Assembly (NCBI RefSeq): GCF_019249215.1
Contig: NZ_JAESDI010000004.1
Coordinates: 248,001 to 312,000 of the forward strand
Direction of reading: 5' to 3'
From: Alteromonas lipotrueae
Lineage (GTDB): Bacteria; Pseudomonadota; Gammaproteobacteria; Enterobacterales; Alteromonadaceae
Length of the DNA: 64,000 nt
Part shown: in pieces, positions 45,661 to 55,303 of the stretch
Position numbering within the stretch: the stretch's first letter is position 1
How the letters are laid out: every line of letters begins with the position of its first letter
Program-made: the position numbers and the translations under genes
Notes under the pieces: generated by a model
Database searches by the model: none
Seen by the model: only the letters and a program-made list of their open reading frames with translations
Told to the model about the DNA's origin: nothing

Positions 45661-45687
45661 TATTCAATGCTATTCAATGCTATTCAA
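45661..45687. repeat. Decamer tandem repeat
   Basis: TATTCAATGC occurs twice in tandem followed by TATTCAA, 2.7 copies, in the 210-bp gap before the acyl-CoA ligase gene. Probably a small slippage repeat; no function is evident. Confidence 0.8.
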
Positions 45688-45816
45688 GTCGCCGGCAATC
45701 ATCACTTAGGTGAATATTTAGCTATAATGTAATAGGTATGTAAATAAAAATGAACATTTGTTACTGTATCCGCACAGTCATCTTTCATTGAAACCTCTCA
45801 TTCAGGATAAAGCATT

Positions 45817-47385
45817 ATGTTAACGTACCCAGAAAACGTTACTTGCCTGGCCGACAATATTGAAGCCGTTCTTACTAAGCATGCTGACAAGCCTGCGTAT
45901 ACCGCATTAGGTCAAACCCTTACCTTCAAAGAGATAGACGAAAAATCAGCTGCCTTAGCGCGCTACTTCGCTCATGAAGCCAAGCTAGAAGCTGGCGATA
46001 GAATAGCTATCCAGCTGCCTAACTTAATCCAAAACCCTATTGCCGTTTATGCTGCCCTGCGCGCAGGCTTGATTGTTGTTAACACTAACCCGCTTTACAC
46101 CGAGCGGGAAATGAAGCATCAATTTACGGATAGCGGCGCGACAGCGTTAGTGATTTTAAGTGATTTACTGCCTAAGTTTGATGCCATTAAAAGTGAAACT
46201 CAAATTAAAACCGTTGTTGCTACTTCAGCGACTGAATTATTAGATGCTGCTACGGCTCCGGCTATAGCGGGCACAGTGTCATTAACCGATGCGATGAAAG
46301 CTGGTGCAGATTTGCCTGGTGTAGTCAGACCCAAAACAGAGTTTGAAGCCCTTGCCATGTTGCAATATACGGGAGGCACTACTGGTGTGTCTAAAGGCGC
46401 AGCCCTTAGCCATAAAAACGTGATGAGCAACAGCGTTCAAATGCTCGATCACCTAGGCGGCTTTTTCAAAGAAGGTGAGGAAGTGGTTGTTTGCCCCCTT
46501 CCGTTGTATCACATTTATGCTTTTACCGTTTGTATGATGGCGCTGTTCGCGAAGGGCAGTCATATTGTGCTTATTCCCAACCCTCGTGATATAGACGGTT
46601 TTATTCAAACCTTAAAACCGCACAAAATTACGGCGTTTGCAGGTATTAATACCTTATTCGTTGGTTTGGGTCGTCACCCAGAATTTGCCAAACTCGACTT
46701 TTCAAAACTACATTTGACCATGTCTGGTGGTACGGCGCTTACCCAAGGGGCGGTGTCTATATGGAAACAAGTAACGGGTAATACGATTACTGAAGGTTAC
46801 GGATTATCAGAAACCGCGCCAGTGGTTTCTTTCAACCTTCCTGGCAAAGAAGAAATTGGAACCGTTGGTAAACCACTGCAAGATACTGAAGTCGCTTTAC
46901 TAGATAGCTACGATAACCCGATAGGCGAAGGCGAGTCAGGGCAAATTGCGGTTCGTGGGCCGCAAGTGATGCTTGGCTATTGGAACAGAGACGATGAGAC
47001 CGCAAAAGTCATGACCAAAGATGGCTTTTTTAAAACCGGTGACATCGGGGTTTGGGTTGAATCAGGGGCACTTAAAATTGTCGACCGTTTGAAAGACATG
47101 ATTATTGTTTCTGGCTTTAACGTTTACCCCAATGAAGTAGAAGATGTACTCACCGCTCACCCAGACATCATGGAAGCCGCTGTTGTTGGCAAGCCAGATG
47201 ATAAGTCGGGTGAGCGAGTATGCGCGTTCATCACCGTCAGCAAGCCAGTGAGTAACGATGACATCATTGCCTTTTGCAAAGAAAGCTTAACCAACTATAA
47301 AGTCCCTAAGGAACTTACCGTTTTAGAAGAACTTCCTAAATCTACCGTTGGGAAAATTCTGCGTAGAGAGCTTCGTTCAGCCTAA
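45817..47385 (+). CDS. fadD: Long-chain fatty acyl-CoA synthetase (FadD-like)
   Basis: A 522-residue adenylate-forming enzyme that activates fatty acids with ATP and CoA. Motifs: MLQYTGGTTGVSKGAALSH (P-loop), EGYGLSETAPVVSFN (A5), GFFKTGDIG (A7), IVDRLKDMIIVSGFNVYPNEVE split at 430-450 (A8), and PKSTVGKILRREL with the catalytic lysine (A10). It resembles E. coli FadD but is about 40 residues shorter, lacking part of the segment after the first domain. FadD paralogues are common in this group, so the exact chain-length preference is uncertain. It stands alone before a terminator. Confidence 0.88.
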   Translation: MLTYPENVTCLADNIEAVLTKHADKPAYTALGQTLTFKEIDEKSAALARYFAHEAKLEAGDRIAIQLPNLIQNPIAVYAALRAGLIVVNTNPLYTEREMKHQFTDSGATALVILSDLLPKFDAIKSETQIKTVVATSATELLDAATAPAIAGTVSLTDAMKAGADLPGVVRPKTEFEALAMLQYTGGTTGVSKGAALSHKNVMSNSVQMLDHLGGFFKEGEEVVVCPLPLYHIYAFTVCMMALFAKGSHIVLIPNPRDIDGFIQTLKPHKITAFAGINTLFVGLGRHPEFAKLDFSKLHLTMSGGTALTQGAVSIWKQVTGNTITEGYGLSETAPVVSFNLPGKEEIGTVGKPLQDTEVALLDSYDNPIGEGESGQIAVRGPQVMLGYWNRDDETAKVMTKDGFFKTGDIGVWVESGALKIVDRLKDMIIVSGFNVYPNEVEDVLTAHPDIMEAAVVGKPDDKSGERVCAFITVSKPVSNDDIIAFCKESLTNYKVPKELTVLEELPKSTVGKILRRELRSA

Positions 47386-47420
47386 ATTGTCTTGGCGATA
47401 ATTGCCGTTAATATGAATAA

Positions 47421-47454
47421 AATCAGGTTATTGCTACCAAAGAATAACCTGATT
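47421..47454 (+). terminator. Rho-independent terminator of the FadD-like gene
   Basis: Perfect 12-bp stem AATCAGGTTATT / AATAACCTGATT with a 10-base loop, 35 bases past the stop, followed by TGTTTG. Confidence 0.78.
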
Positions 47455-47524
47455 TGTTTGCTGCAATACCATTTTCATTCTATACATAATCTATGAAGCC
47501 TAACGTAAGTCTGCTCCCAACGCT

Positions 47525-50500
47525 GTGAACTCCCTTTTAATCAAGCAAATCAAAGCTGCTTTTTCTTGTGAAAACAACGAAGAAGGCGAACTTTGGTTAG
47601 ACGATATACTTAATAAAACCTCTTTATTAGACAACCATGATGCATCCCGCCTTACCACGGGCCTTAGTGCATTGCTCGCCTCTATTGACAATACATACCG
47701 CCAACATGGTCTTGAAGCAGAAGGTAAGACAACAAGCGGCGGTTATGCACGTCAAAATAATATGGATAGGCCACCTATAGCTCAGGGGCAAACTTCGCCT
47801 CAAGAATTAGCAGCCATAACCGACAACCTTGTTCAGTCGGTAAATACATTATTAACAGCGCAAGCGCGCCCCGAAATTGATGACGATATTGCTAGCTTAA
47901 CGTCGCTGTCTACCTTGGTATTAGACTTAATTACTGAGCAGCAACATAAAGAGAACGACATGCTGATCCAAAGGCGAGCTATGGATGAGCACAGCATTGT
48001 TGTAACTCTCGACCTAAACGGCACTATCTTAAGTGCTAATGATAAGTGTTGTCAGTTATCTGAATTTAGTCGAGACGAGCTTATTGGAAACAATGCAGAT
48101 ATGCTCAATGTTAAAAATGTTCCCCTGCCCACACGCCTAGCCATTCTTCAGTCCTTATTTAAAGGTGAGATATGGCACGGAGAGCTTCAAAGTATTACTA
48201 AATTCGGTACCCCTTGGTTTGTATTTTGTACCATTGTGCCTAACGTTAACGACCAAGGCCGTGTTGAAAACCTCGTGGTACTGTGTACAGATATTTCCAA
48301 TCAGAAAAGGTTGGAAGAAAGATTAGAGTCCGGTAGACAGTTCTATCAGAGTATTACCAACAGCATTGGTGAAGGCGTATATGCCGTAGATGCAAAAGGC
48401 AAAACCCAATTTCTTAACCCTGAAGCATCTCGCTTGTTAGGCTGGGAATTAGAAGATTTACAAAGCCACAGGTTCCACAATGCTGTTCATTATCAAAAAG
48501 AAGATGGCACACTTTTATCTCGAGATGAATGCCCCGTAAATCATGCGATTTGTGAGGGAAAAACCTACAACTCTGATGAAGACTTCTTTACCGATAAGCG
48601 AGGACGCATCTTTCCGATTTCAATTGTTGCCGTTCCCCTTGAAGACATTCAGGGCGAACCCAACGGGCACGTAGGTGTGTTTAGAGATATAAGTGGCCGC
48701 AAAGGGTTAGAGCGACAGCTGCAACATGCCTACAAAGAAGCCGCTAATGCCAACAAAGCCAAGGGTGATTTTTTAGCCACAATGAGCCACGAAATTCGCA
48801 CTCCAATGAATGCCATCATTGGCTTAACCCATTTAGCACTTGAAACCGACAATTACACGCAGCAGCAAAGTTACATGACCAAGGTAAAAGGCAGCGCCAC
48901 CTCGTTGCTAACGCTAATAAACGGCATTTTGGATTTTTCCAAAGTTGAAGCCCAACAAGTTGAATTACACCATGCTGATTTCAATCTTGCCGATATGATG
49001 AACAAGCTCGCACAAGTGTTTCAACATAAAGCGCGCCAAAAGCACTTGCAGTTACTTTTCGATATGCGCTTAGACATAGACGTTACCTGTAAAGGTGATA
49101 GCGACAAGATTTATCAGGTATTGGTTAATTTATTGGGAAATGCAATCAAGTTCACTCGTCACGGATTCGTTAAATTAACTGTCAACCAAAAAGCTGAAGC
49201 TCTGTCCTTTTGTGTAAGCGATACAGGTATTGGTATTAATGACGACAACAAAGAAAAACTGTTTAACGCCTTCGTACAAGCCGATGCATCTATTTCAAGG
49301 GAATATGGTGGTACTGGGTTGGGCCTGGCGATTAGTAAGCGCTTAGTCGAGCTAATGCATGGTGAACTTGAATTTACCAGTGAGCTTGGCAAGGGAACTC
49401 GATTTTGTTTTACCCTCCCGGGTATGGTTCATGAAAAGCGTCATGGAAAGGTTAGTGAAATAGACACTAAAAATTTGAAGCAAGCCATGCCCATACGGGA
49501 ATTGAATCACCCATTATTGTGTGTGAATACGAGCCATGATATGGATGAAGCAAATAATATTTTAGCACACACACTGTCGCGACTAGCCATACCCTGTAAA
49601 TTTATTAAGCCAAATGCAGGCGCTTTCCCAGTCACGCCTCACGACGCAATTGTGATACTTCCGGCTCAGGTTGCAGCATGGCAAACCTTCGTTAACCACG
49701 TAAAACTTGGTGAATATGAAAATCTGAACCTTGTGTGTATTGTAACGCCTATCGACACTGAAGAAGCCAAGCGACGATTACAACCTATTAAACTCAACAC
49801 GCTTAATATTATAGAGTTACCCTTTACTGACGTTCACATCTTACGAGAGTTATTCCCTACCTCTAGCTCCACTTCGCCAACTCACGCTGATGGACTGGAA
49901 AGCAAGATATGGCGTAAGCGACGATTAGCTGGAAAGCACGCCTTGTTGGTTGATGATGACAGTATAAGTCTTGAAATTGCGCAACAAATTTTACTTGATG
50001 CAGGGTTGAAAGTAACCACAGCAACCTCTGGAGAGCAAGCCTTAGCACTGGGTAAGAGCAACGATTTCGACGTAGTTCTGCTCGATTGCATTCTTCCAAA
50101 TATGAGCGGATTCACTGTTGCTGAGGAACTAAATAATTTAAATGGCTGGCACTGCCCTATTATCGCACTTAGTGCGGATGATAGTCGCGAGAACAAACAA
50201 GAAGCATCTAGCGTTGGTATGTGTGCGCACTTGTTAAAGCCCGCAACCGCGGCTGAAATATTACATGTCATAGACATCAATATTCACACTTCTGCCAATT
50301 TAAATAACATGCATGACAGTAACGACCCCTACCTCACTTCCCTCGGTGAATTTTACTCTAATTACGGAAATGCAGAGTTACTCGCGCAGCTTATTAACAT
50401 TATGATTGAGAATGACTCAAAGCATGATGCTATTAACTCGCTATTGGAGGATGCTAGAAAAATAGGTGCTAATACCTTGGTTTCCGCGTTAGAAGGGCTG

Positions 50501-50848
50501 CCAAACAGCTTTGAAAAAAACACCAATTATGCGCATAAAATATCCAACATATCTTTCACTTTAGACGCCACTCTTCGACTTATTGCGCATACGCTTTCAT
50601 TGCCAATAGAGTATGATGAAAACGAAGTAGAAGAGACATTATCTATCTCAGATTTGTCAGCGGTGATCACAAGCCTTGAATCTTACGATGCCGAGGCGGT
50701 GTCTATGCTATCAGCGCTTTACAATAAACATGCATCATCAGCATCGGCACATACGTTAAACCATGCAAGGCAACTTGTCAGTGTTTACGATTACGGCCGA
50801 GCGCTAGAAGAACTTTTACGTTTAAGGGATACACTGCTAAATGGCTGA
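47525..50848 (+). CDS. Hybrid sensor histidine kinase (PAS-PAS-HisKA-HATPase-REC-REC)
   Basis: An 1107-residue cytoplasmic hybrid kinase without membrane segments. Order: N-terminal helical region (1-150), PAS (about 155-265), PAS/PAC (about 270-395), HisKA with phospho-His422 (FLATMSHEIRTPMNAIIG), HATPase with NLLGNAIKF, DTGIG and YGGTGLGLAISKRLVELM, a degenerate receiver (about 660-780) that lacks the acidic pocket, an intact receiver (about 803-915; Asp810/811, phospho-Asp854, Lys905), and a C-terminal helical region that may be a degraded Hpt; no clear Hpt histidine is visible. The start is GTG at 47525 without a good ribosome-binding site, so the true start could be downstream. The last 8 bases overlap the HD-GYP gene. 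Confidence 0.9.
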   Translation: MNSLLIKQIKAAFSCENNEEGELWLDDILNKTSLLDNHDASRLTTGLSALLASIDNTYRQHGLEAEGKTTSGGYARQNNMDRPPIAQGQTSPQELAAITDNLVQSVNTLLTAQARPEIDDDIASLTSLSTLVLDLITEQQHKENDMLIQRRAMDEHSIVVTLDLNGTILSANDKCCQLSEFSRDELIGNNADMLNVKNVPLPTRLAILQSLFKGEIWHGELQSITKFGTPWFVFCTIVPNVNDQGRVENLVVLCTDISNQKRLEERLESGRQFYQSITNSIGEGVYAVDAKGKTQFLNPEASRLLGWELEDLQSHRFHNAVHYQKEDGTLLSRDECPVNHAICEGKTYNSDEDFFTDKRGRIFPISIVAVPLEDIQGEPNGHVGVFRDISGRKGLERQLQHAYKEAANANKAKGDFLATMSHEIRTPMNAIIGLTHLALETDNYTQQQSYMTKVKGSATSLLTLINGILDFSKVEAQQVELHHADFNLADMMNKLAQVFQHKARQKHLQLLFDMRLDIDVTCKGDSDKIYQVLVNLLGNAIKFTRHGFVKLTVNQKAEALSFCVSDTGIGINDDNKEKLFNAFVQADASISREYGGTGLGLAISKRLVELMHGELEFTSELGKGTRFCFTLPGMVHEKRHGKVSEIDTKNLKQAMPIRELNHPLLCVNTSHDMDEANNILAHTLSRLAIPCKFIKPNAGAFPVTPHDAIVILPAQVAAWQTFVNHVKLGEYENLNLVCIVTPIDTEEAKRRLQPIKLNTLNIIELPFTDVHILRELFPTSSSTSPTHADGLESKIWRKRRLAGKHALLVDDDSISLEIAQQILLDAGLKVTTATSGEQALALGKSNDFDVVLLDCILPNMSGFTVAEELNNLNGWHCPIIALSADDSRENKQEASSVGMCAHLLKPATAAEILHVIDINIHTSANLNNMHDSNDPYLTSLGEFYSNYGNAELLAQLINIMIENDSKHDAINSLLEDARKIGANTLVSALEGLPNSFEKNTNYAHKISNISFTLDATLRLIAHTLSLPIEYDENEVEETLSISDLSAVITSLESYDAEAVSMLSALYNKHASSASAHTLNHARQLVSVYDYGRALEELLRLRDTLLNG

Positions 50849-51944
50849 TAACCAAAAGTCGAAAAAAACGGAATTCAGCGTGCTAGTCGTTGACGACGAG
50901 CCAGCAAATATCGATTTATTGCAGGGAATTTTGTCGCCCTATTATCAAGTAAAAGTAGCGCCCACTGGGCATATCGCATTGAAAGTCGTAGAGCAATTCA
51001 CCCCAGACCTTATCTTACTCGATATTATGATGCCGGGTATTGATGGTCATGAGGTATGCAAACAAATTAAGACTTCCCCCGAGCTTGCCCCAAGACTCGC
51101 TAAGGTGCCTATCATTTTTGTTACGGCTTTAGGTCAAGGTCAAGATGAAGAGAAAGGATTTGCATTAGGTGCAGTGGATTATATTACAAAGCCTATCTCA
51201 CCTGCGTTGGTGCTTGCTAGAGTAAAAACTCACATCTCGTTAGCACATCAAGTGAGAGTAACTGAACAAGAAGTTAAAATCAGAACCCAAGAGCTGCTTC
51301 TCAGTCAGCAAAGCGCTATTAGCATGTTGGCCGCAGCAGGGCATTACAACGATAATGACACCGGTCATCACATCTGGCGCATGGCCGCTTATTGTCAATG
51401 CTTAGCGTTAGCCTCTGGTTGGTCCCCCGAAAAAGCCTCTTTATTGGCACAAGCCGCGCCAATGCACGACACCGGGAAAATCGGTATCCCTGATAGCATT
51501 TTAAAAGCCCCTAGGCGACTTACCTTTGAAGAAATGGAAGTGATGCGTACGCATGCGGCAATAGGGTATGAAATATTAACTCGCAGTAATTCCCCTTTAT
51601 TTAGCTTAGCGGCAGAAATTGCGCGCTATCATCATGAGAAATGGGATGGCAGTGGATACCCTTATTCATTGAAGAGTGAACAAATTCCATTAAGCGCGCG
51701 CATTGTGGCAATTGCAGATGTGTTTGATGCCCTGACGATGAAGCGCCCTTATAAAAAAGCCTGGTCGGATGAAGAAGCATTTACCTACATCGAAGGTGAA
51801 TCAGGCAATCACTTCGACCCAGAATTAGTGTCCACTTTTTTGTCTATCAAAGAAGAAGTGTTGAAAACAAAAGTTTATTGGAATGAACTTGAAACTAGAA
51901 ATGAACTCCCGTCAATAGAAGCCTTCCTCCCCAAAACGTTATAA
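50841..51944 (+). CDS. Response regulator with HD-GYP c-di-GMP phosphodiesterase domain
   Basis: A 367-residue two-domain protein. Receiver domain: LVVDDEPANIDLLQ, phospho-acceptor Asp61 in LILLDIMMPG and the conserved lysine in YITKPIS. HD-GYP domain: AGHYNDNDTGHHIWRMA, MHDTGKIGIPDSIL (HD), HAAIGYEIL, YHHEKWDGSGYP (GYP) and DVFDALTMKRPYKKAW. It should hydrolyse c-di-GMP when phosphorylated. The overlap of 8 bases with the hybrid kinase makes the kinase its likely phosphodonor. Confidence 0.94.
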   Translation: MADNQKSKKTEFSVLVVDDEPANIDLLQGILSPYYQVKVAPTGHIALKVVEQFTPDLILLDIMMPGIDGHEVCKQIKTSPELAPRLAKVPIIFVTALGQGQDEEKGFALGAVDYITKPISPALVLARVKTHISLAHQVRVTEQEVKIRTQELLLSQQSAISMLAAAGHYNDNDTGHHIWRMAAYCQCLALASGWSPEKASLLAQAAPMHDTGKIGIPDSILKAPRRLTFEEMEVMRTHAAIGYEILTRSNSPLFSLAAEIARYHHEKWDGSGYPYSLKSEQIPLSARIVAIADVFDALTMKRPYKKAWSDEEAFTYIEGESGNHFDPELVSTFLSIKEEVLKTKVYWNELETRNELPSIEAFLPKTL

Positions 51945-52142
51945 AGGCGGCCCTATTAAGAGAAAGCCGTTATTTGCGAAGAAGTTTACGGTAAAACCGC
52001 GAATTTTAGCGTTCATGTGTTAGTTTAATTTACGCTAACTTATCAGAATAAAATTGTTATATTTAATCGATTAAAACACGTCTTTTTTTAGAATTGGGTT
52101 ACCCGTGTTCTTCCCTCATATAGGGCGTTGGAGGAACACACT

Positions 52143-52724
52143 ATGACTAACACACACATCGTTACACTTACGGCATTACTCGCACTATTACTTACCCCAC
52201 TTTCTGCTAGTAGCAGCGAGAGCCAATCGACTAGCCTATGGCCCACGCAAACACAAAGCGCCCATGGCTATGCTATCGACTTTATACGCGGGGAAGGCGC
52301 TGTAAATGGCATCAAATTAGCTTATCAATATAATATCGACCAGCCTTTAAACGTAAGTTGGCCTATGACTTTAACCATGGAAACCAGCGCAAACTTTTGG
52401 GAGTATGGCGACGATAACCAGTACGACTCAAATGTCGTACTCGCCCTTTCACCTATCTTACGGTTTCCACTGACCACGGTGTTTAATAAACCTATCGATT
52501 TAGAACTTGGGATTGGGGTGTCGTTGCTAGACGATACACAATTTGCGGGTAAAGACGTGTCTACCCATTATCAGTTTGAAGATAGAATTGGATTTTCAAC
52601 GACGTTTGGACAATACCAAGAGTACCGCGTGTCGTTGCGATATTTTCATTACTCGAACGCGGGGTTTAAGAAGCCTAATCCTGGATTAGATTTTGTTTCA
52701 TTATCTTTTAGCCAACGTCTTTAA
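52143..52724 (+). CDS. pagL: Lipid A 3-O-deacylase, PagL-like
   Basis: A 193-residue outer-membrane beta-barrel with signal peptide (about 1-23). The C-terminal part carries the PagL signature: YFHYSNAGFKKPNPGLDF, with His169 and Ser171 corresponding to the catalytic His and Ser of Pseudomonas PagL; an acidic residue, Asp183, sits where the catalytic Glu would fall if there is no gap. The final strand ends in Leu. PagL removes the 3-O-acyl chain of lipid A, lowering endotoxicity and altering permeability. GGAGG lies 8 bases before the ATG at 52143. Confidence 0.85.
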   Translation: MTNTHIVTLTALLALLLTPLSASSSESQSTSLWPTQTQSAHGYAIDFIRGEGAVNGIKLAYQYNIDQPLNVSWPMTLTMETSANFWEYGDDNQYDSNVVLALSPILRFPLTTVFNKPIDLELGIGVSLLDDTQFAGKDVSTHYQFEDRIGFSTTFGQYQEYRVSLRYFHYSNAGFKKPNPGLDFVSLSFSQRL

Positions 52725-52773
52725 GGGGGAGAGCTCAGCTAAATGAGCTATTAATTACGTTGGCACAAACAAA

Positions 52774-52809
52774 AACGCCGCAGGCTCGTTTAACTAAGCT
52801 TGCAGCGTT
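52774..52809 (-). terminator. Terminator after the TonB-operon TPR gene
   Basis: 12-bp imperfect stem AACGCCGCAGGC / GCTTGCAGCGTT (10 matches) with a 12-base loop. On the minus strand it runs into GTTTTTG, so it closes the minus-strand TonB operon, 115 bases after the last gene. Confidence 0.65.
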
Positions 52810-52854
52810 CTCTCAACACGCATTAGGTCACGTGTTACATCAAATTTAACGGCT

Positions 52855-52895
52855 AATAGCTAGCACTTAAAATACGTTTAAACGTGCTAGCTATT
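52855..52895 (-). repeat. Long stem-loop downstream of the TonB operon
   Basis: Perfect 12-bp inverted repeat AATAGCTAGCAC / GTGCTAGCTATT with a 17-base AT-rich loop, 30 bases after the TPR stop and before the terminator. There is no T-run, so it may be an mRNA 3'-end stabiliser rather than a terminator. Confidence 0.6.
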
Positions 52896-52924
52896 TAAGC
52901 AGCGACTGTGTTTATAGATAATGT

Positions 52925-54250
52925 TTAGCTATTACCAAGTTCAGTTTCAATGATTTCAGCTTGTCTCTTTTCAGATTGAACAAACTGTTTCCACTGCTGC
53001 GCCATAGCACGGCTTTTCTGATGCTTTTCAGCTTCAGCAAGTTGATTAAGTGCAAGTGCGTACTGCTTTTGATTGTAAAGGGCCATGCCTTTAATCAAAT
53101 ACACCAAGCCAGGGTTACGCATCTCACCTTTTTCAACGGCGCGATCTGCCGCTGCAATAGCGTCGTCCCAGCGTTGTTCATTAAGTAAGATTTGCGCTAA
53201 CTGAGCGTCTAACTCACCATCTTCTGATAATTTTGCTGCTTGCATCATCACCGGAATCGCTTTGTCTTGCTCTTTGGCTAGCGTCCAGCTTTGGCCTAAA
53301 AACTTAAGGTTTCGAAGGTTTTCTTCCAGCACGCCCTCTTTCATGGCTTGTTCCATCAACAATGCACCTTTATAAGGAGCACGGTGATAGTAATACAATT
53401 GAGCCATGTTAAAGATATCAGCAGGCGATGCTATAAAACCCTGCTGGTAAGCCGTTTCCATAATCGCAAGCTGCTTACGCTCTTCGCCTAACTCGCCGTA
53501 CATACCAGCCAGTTGTATCCAATATTTTGGTTCGCTGTAAAGCTTTACTAGCTTGATCAAAACATCTTTTACTTTAGCAGGCTGCTTAAGTTCATAGAAC
53601 ACCGCGCGTTGAAGAATAAGCCATGCTTCATCGGGCAACATGCCTTCTGCTTCATGTTCCTGAATGGCTTGTGTTATCCAATCAGCTGCATCATCGTAAC
53701 GCTTGTTCTGGTAATACGCCTGTGCTTTTAACACCTTATTTTTAGGTGGAATAACACCGTCGTTTAATACTTCCCAGCGTTCGATAAACTCAATCGTTTT
53801 ATCGTAGTTACCTTGCATCAAATGCAACTGCGCTAAGCTGAAAAGTGTCGACATTTCGAACTTCTCAGGAATAGGTTGCTGGTTTACCACGTTTTCAAAC
53901 GATTCCAACGCTTTGTCGTAGTTTTCATCGTTGTAGTAAATAAAGCCGAAAAAGTTATACATCATGGCTTTTTCGTAGCTATTCATCGAGTCAGATTTAT
54001 CTTCTACCTCTTTAAGAATAGCAACAGCTTCTTCTACATTCCCCGCATCGTCGGCGGCTGATTGTGCTCGCGCTAACTGCTCGTAAACCTTTCCGCGAAG
54101 TGTAGGTACACGACGGGTTTTCTTATCACTGGCTTTTTGTTCCTGGGCAACTGCATCACCGGCAACCAACATAGTAGGGACAGACACAGTTGCACAAACA
54201 ACTGCAAACGCCAGTGCACTAAGCAATGTATTCGTTTGTTTTTTTCTCAT
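52925..54250 (-). CDS. TPR-repeat periplasmic protein of the TonB2 operon
   Basis: A 441-residue exported protein: signal peptide (about 1-35, ending AVAQ) and about ten tetratricopeptide-type helical repeats, for example YNFFGFIYYNDENYDKALES and LAQLHLMQGNYDKTIEFIER. Such a TPR protein is the usual last member of TonB2/TtpC operons, where it is thought to aid the periplasmic part of the machine. Spacing to tonB is 4 bases. Role is inferred from the operon. Confidence 0.85.
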   Translation of the reverse strand: MRKKQTNTLLSALAFAVVCATVSVPTMLVAGDAVAQEQKASDKKTRRVPTLRGKVYEQLARAQSAADDAGNVEEAVAILKEVEDKSDSMNSYEKAMMYNFFGFIYYNDENYDKALESFENVVNQQPIPEKFEMSTLFSLAQLHLMQGNYDKTIEFIERWEVLNDGVIPPKNKVLKAQAYYQNKRYDDAADWITQAIQEHEAEGMLPDEAWLILQRAVFYELKQPAKVKDVLIKLVKLYSEPKYWIQLAGMYGELGEERKQLAIMETAYQQGFIASPADIFNMAQLYYYHRAPYKGALLMEQAMKEGVLEENLRNLKFLGQSWTLAKEQDKAIPVMMQAAKLSEDGELDAQLAQILLNEQRWDDAIAAADRAVEKGEMRNPGLVYLIKGMALYNQKQYALALNQLAEAEKHQKSRAMAQQWKQFVQSEKRQAEIIETELGNS

Positions 54251-54254
54251 GTCA

Positions 54255-54863
54255 TTATCCGTCTATCTGGAAGGTAATACGGTTTTGAATACCAGACACT
54301 TCCGTGGCTTCGCCATTGACCACTCGAGGCTTATATTTAAACTTCATTGCGGCATCCATTGCTGCTTGTTCAAATATGCCTTCAGGGTTGGCTTCTATCA
54401 CGATAGGGTCTCGTACTGCGCCTTGCTTAGTTACCGTAAACTCAACAATAACAAAGCCTTCAATTCCACGTTGTAAAGCACGTCTTGGATAGACCGGCGC
54501 AACCTTAACAATGGGTAAATACTCGCCATCACCAGACTCAAGGGCTAACCCACCGTCTAATGAAATATCATCACCAACATCTGCACCGAAGTCCATGGAC
54601 GTCCCTTCAGCATCCGGAGTAGGTGAATCCATTTGAGGCTGTTCCATTTGTGGTGGCGGCTGATCTGGCGTAGGTGGCTTCTTAGGCTTACGATCTTTTT
54701 TCTCGACCTGTTCGTCCTGCTTAACCCTAACAAAGTCAAGTACACTACCCTTTGGCGGTTCCGTTAACGCACTGCCACCCATCTTGATGAGTGATTGCAT
54801 CAAGAAGAACAGACCCAACGTGATCGCAAGGGATATAACAAATGCGATTATATATCGTGGCAT
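54255..54863 (-). CDS. tonB: TonB2-type energy transducer
   Basis: A 202-residue TonB. One N-terminal membrane anchor (about 4-24), a Pro/Lys/Gln linker (KPKKPPTPDQPPPQMEQPQM, about 60-80) and a C-terminal domain with APVYPRRALQRGIEGFVIVE and KFKYKPRVVNG. The short periplasmic linker is typical of TonB2 rather than E. coli TonB. It carries proton-motive energy to outer-membrane receptors, most likely the receptor at 58120. Gap to exbD is 3 bases. Confidence 0.92.
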   Translation of the reverse strand: MPRYIIAFVISLAITLGLFFLMQSLIKMGGSALTEPPKGSVLDFVRVKQDEQVEKKDRKPKKPPTPDQPPPQMEQPQMDSPTPDAEGTSMDFGADVGDDISLDGGLALESGDGEYLPIVKVAPVYPRRALQRGIEGFVIVEFTVTKQGAVRDPIVIEANPEGIFEQAAMDAAMKFKYKPRVVNGEATEVSGIQNRITFQIDG

Positions 54864-54866
54864 GAT

Positions 54867-55274
54867 TTATGGCTCTTGAGCTGCAATCGAAACATCAAAA
54901 ACACCTGCCGCACGGGAGGCATCCATAACTTTAATAAGAGTTTCAGTCGTCGATTCTTTATCTGCTTGAATCACAACGGTACCCTGCGGATTTTCAGCGT
55001 GAAGACGCTCGATGTTCGCCTGTACTGCACGCTCATCAATGCGACGCTTATTGATCCAAATTTCGCCTTTATCAGAGATAGCGATAAGAATGTTAGCCCG
55101 GTCTTTTTTAACAGCAGTGGCTGCTTCAGGACGGTTAACATCAATACCCGCTTCTTTTACGAAGGATGCGGTTACGATAAAGAAAATCAACATGATAAAT
55201 ACAACGTCCAGCATGGGCGTCATATCGATGGCTGCTTCTTCTTCATCAACTAGGTTTTGAAAATGTTGCTTCAT
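54867..55274 (-). CDS. exbD: ExbD biopolymer transport protein
   Basis: A 135-residue ExbD/TolR protein with one membrane segment (about 22-42) carrying the proton-conducting Asp in DMTPMLDVVFIMLIFFIV, and a periplasmic domain ending VSIAAQEP. It pairs with ExbB as the proton channel. Preceded by exbB2 with 29 bases between. Confidence 0.94.
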   Translation of the reverse strand: MKQHFQNLVDEEEAAIDMTPMLDVVFIMLIFFIVTASFVKEAGIDVNRPEAATAVKKDRANILIAISDKGEIWINKRRIDERAVQANIERLHAENPQGTVVIQADKESTTETLIKVMDASRAAGVFDVSIAAQEP

Positions 55275-55303
55275 AATTTTTACCTTACCTTAATGCCGTA
55301 GCA

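Noticed and set aside
45661-45687. Decamer tandem repeat as a binding array or CRISPR-like element
   Set aside because: Fewer than three copies with no spacers; simple slippage explains it.
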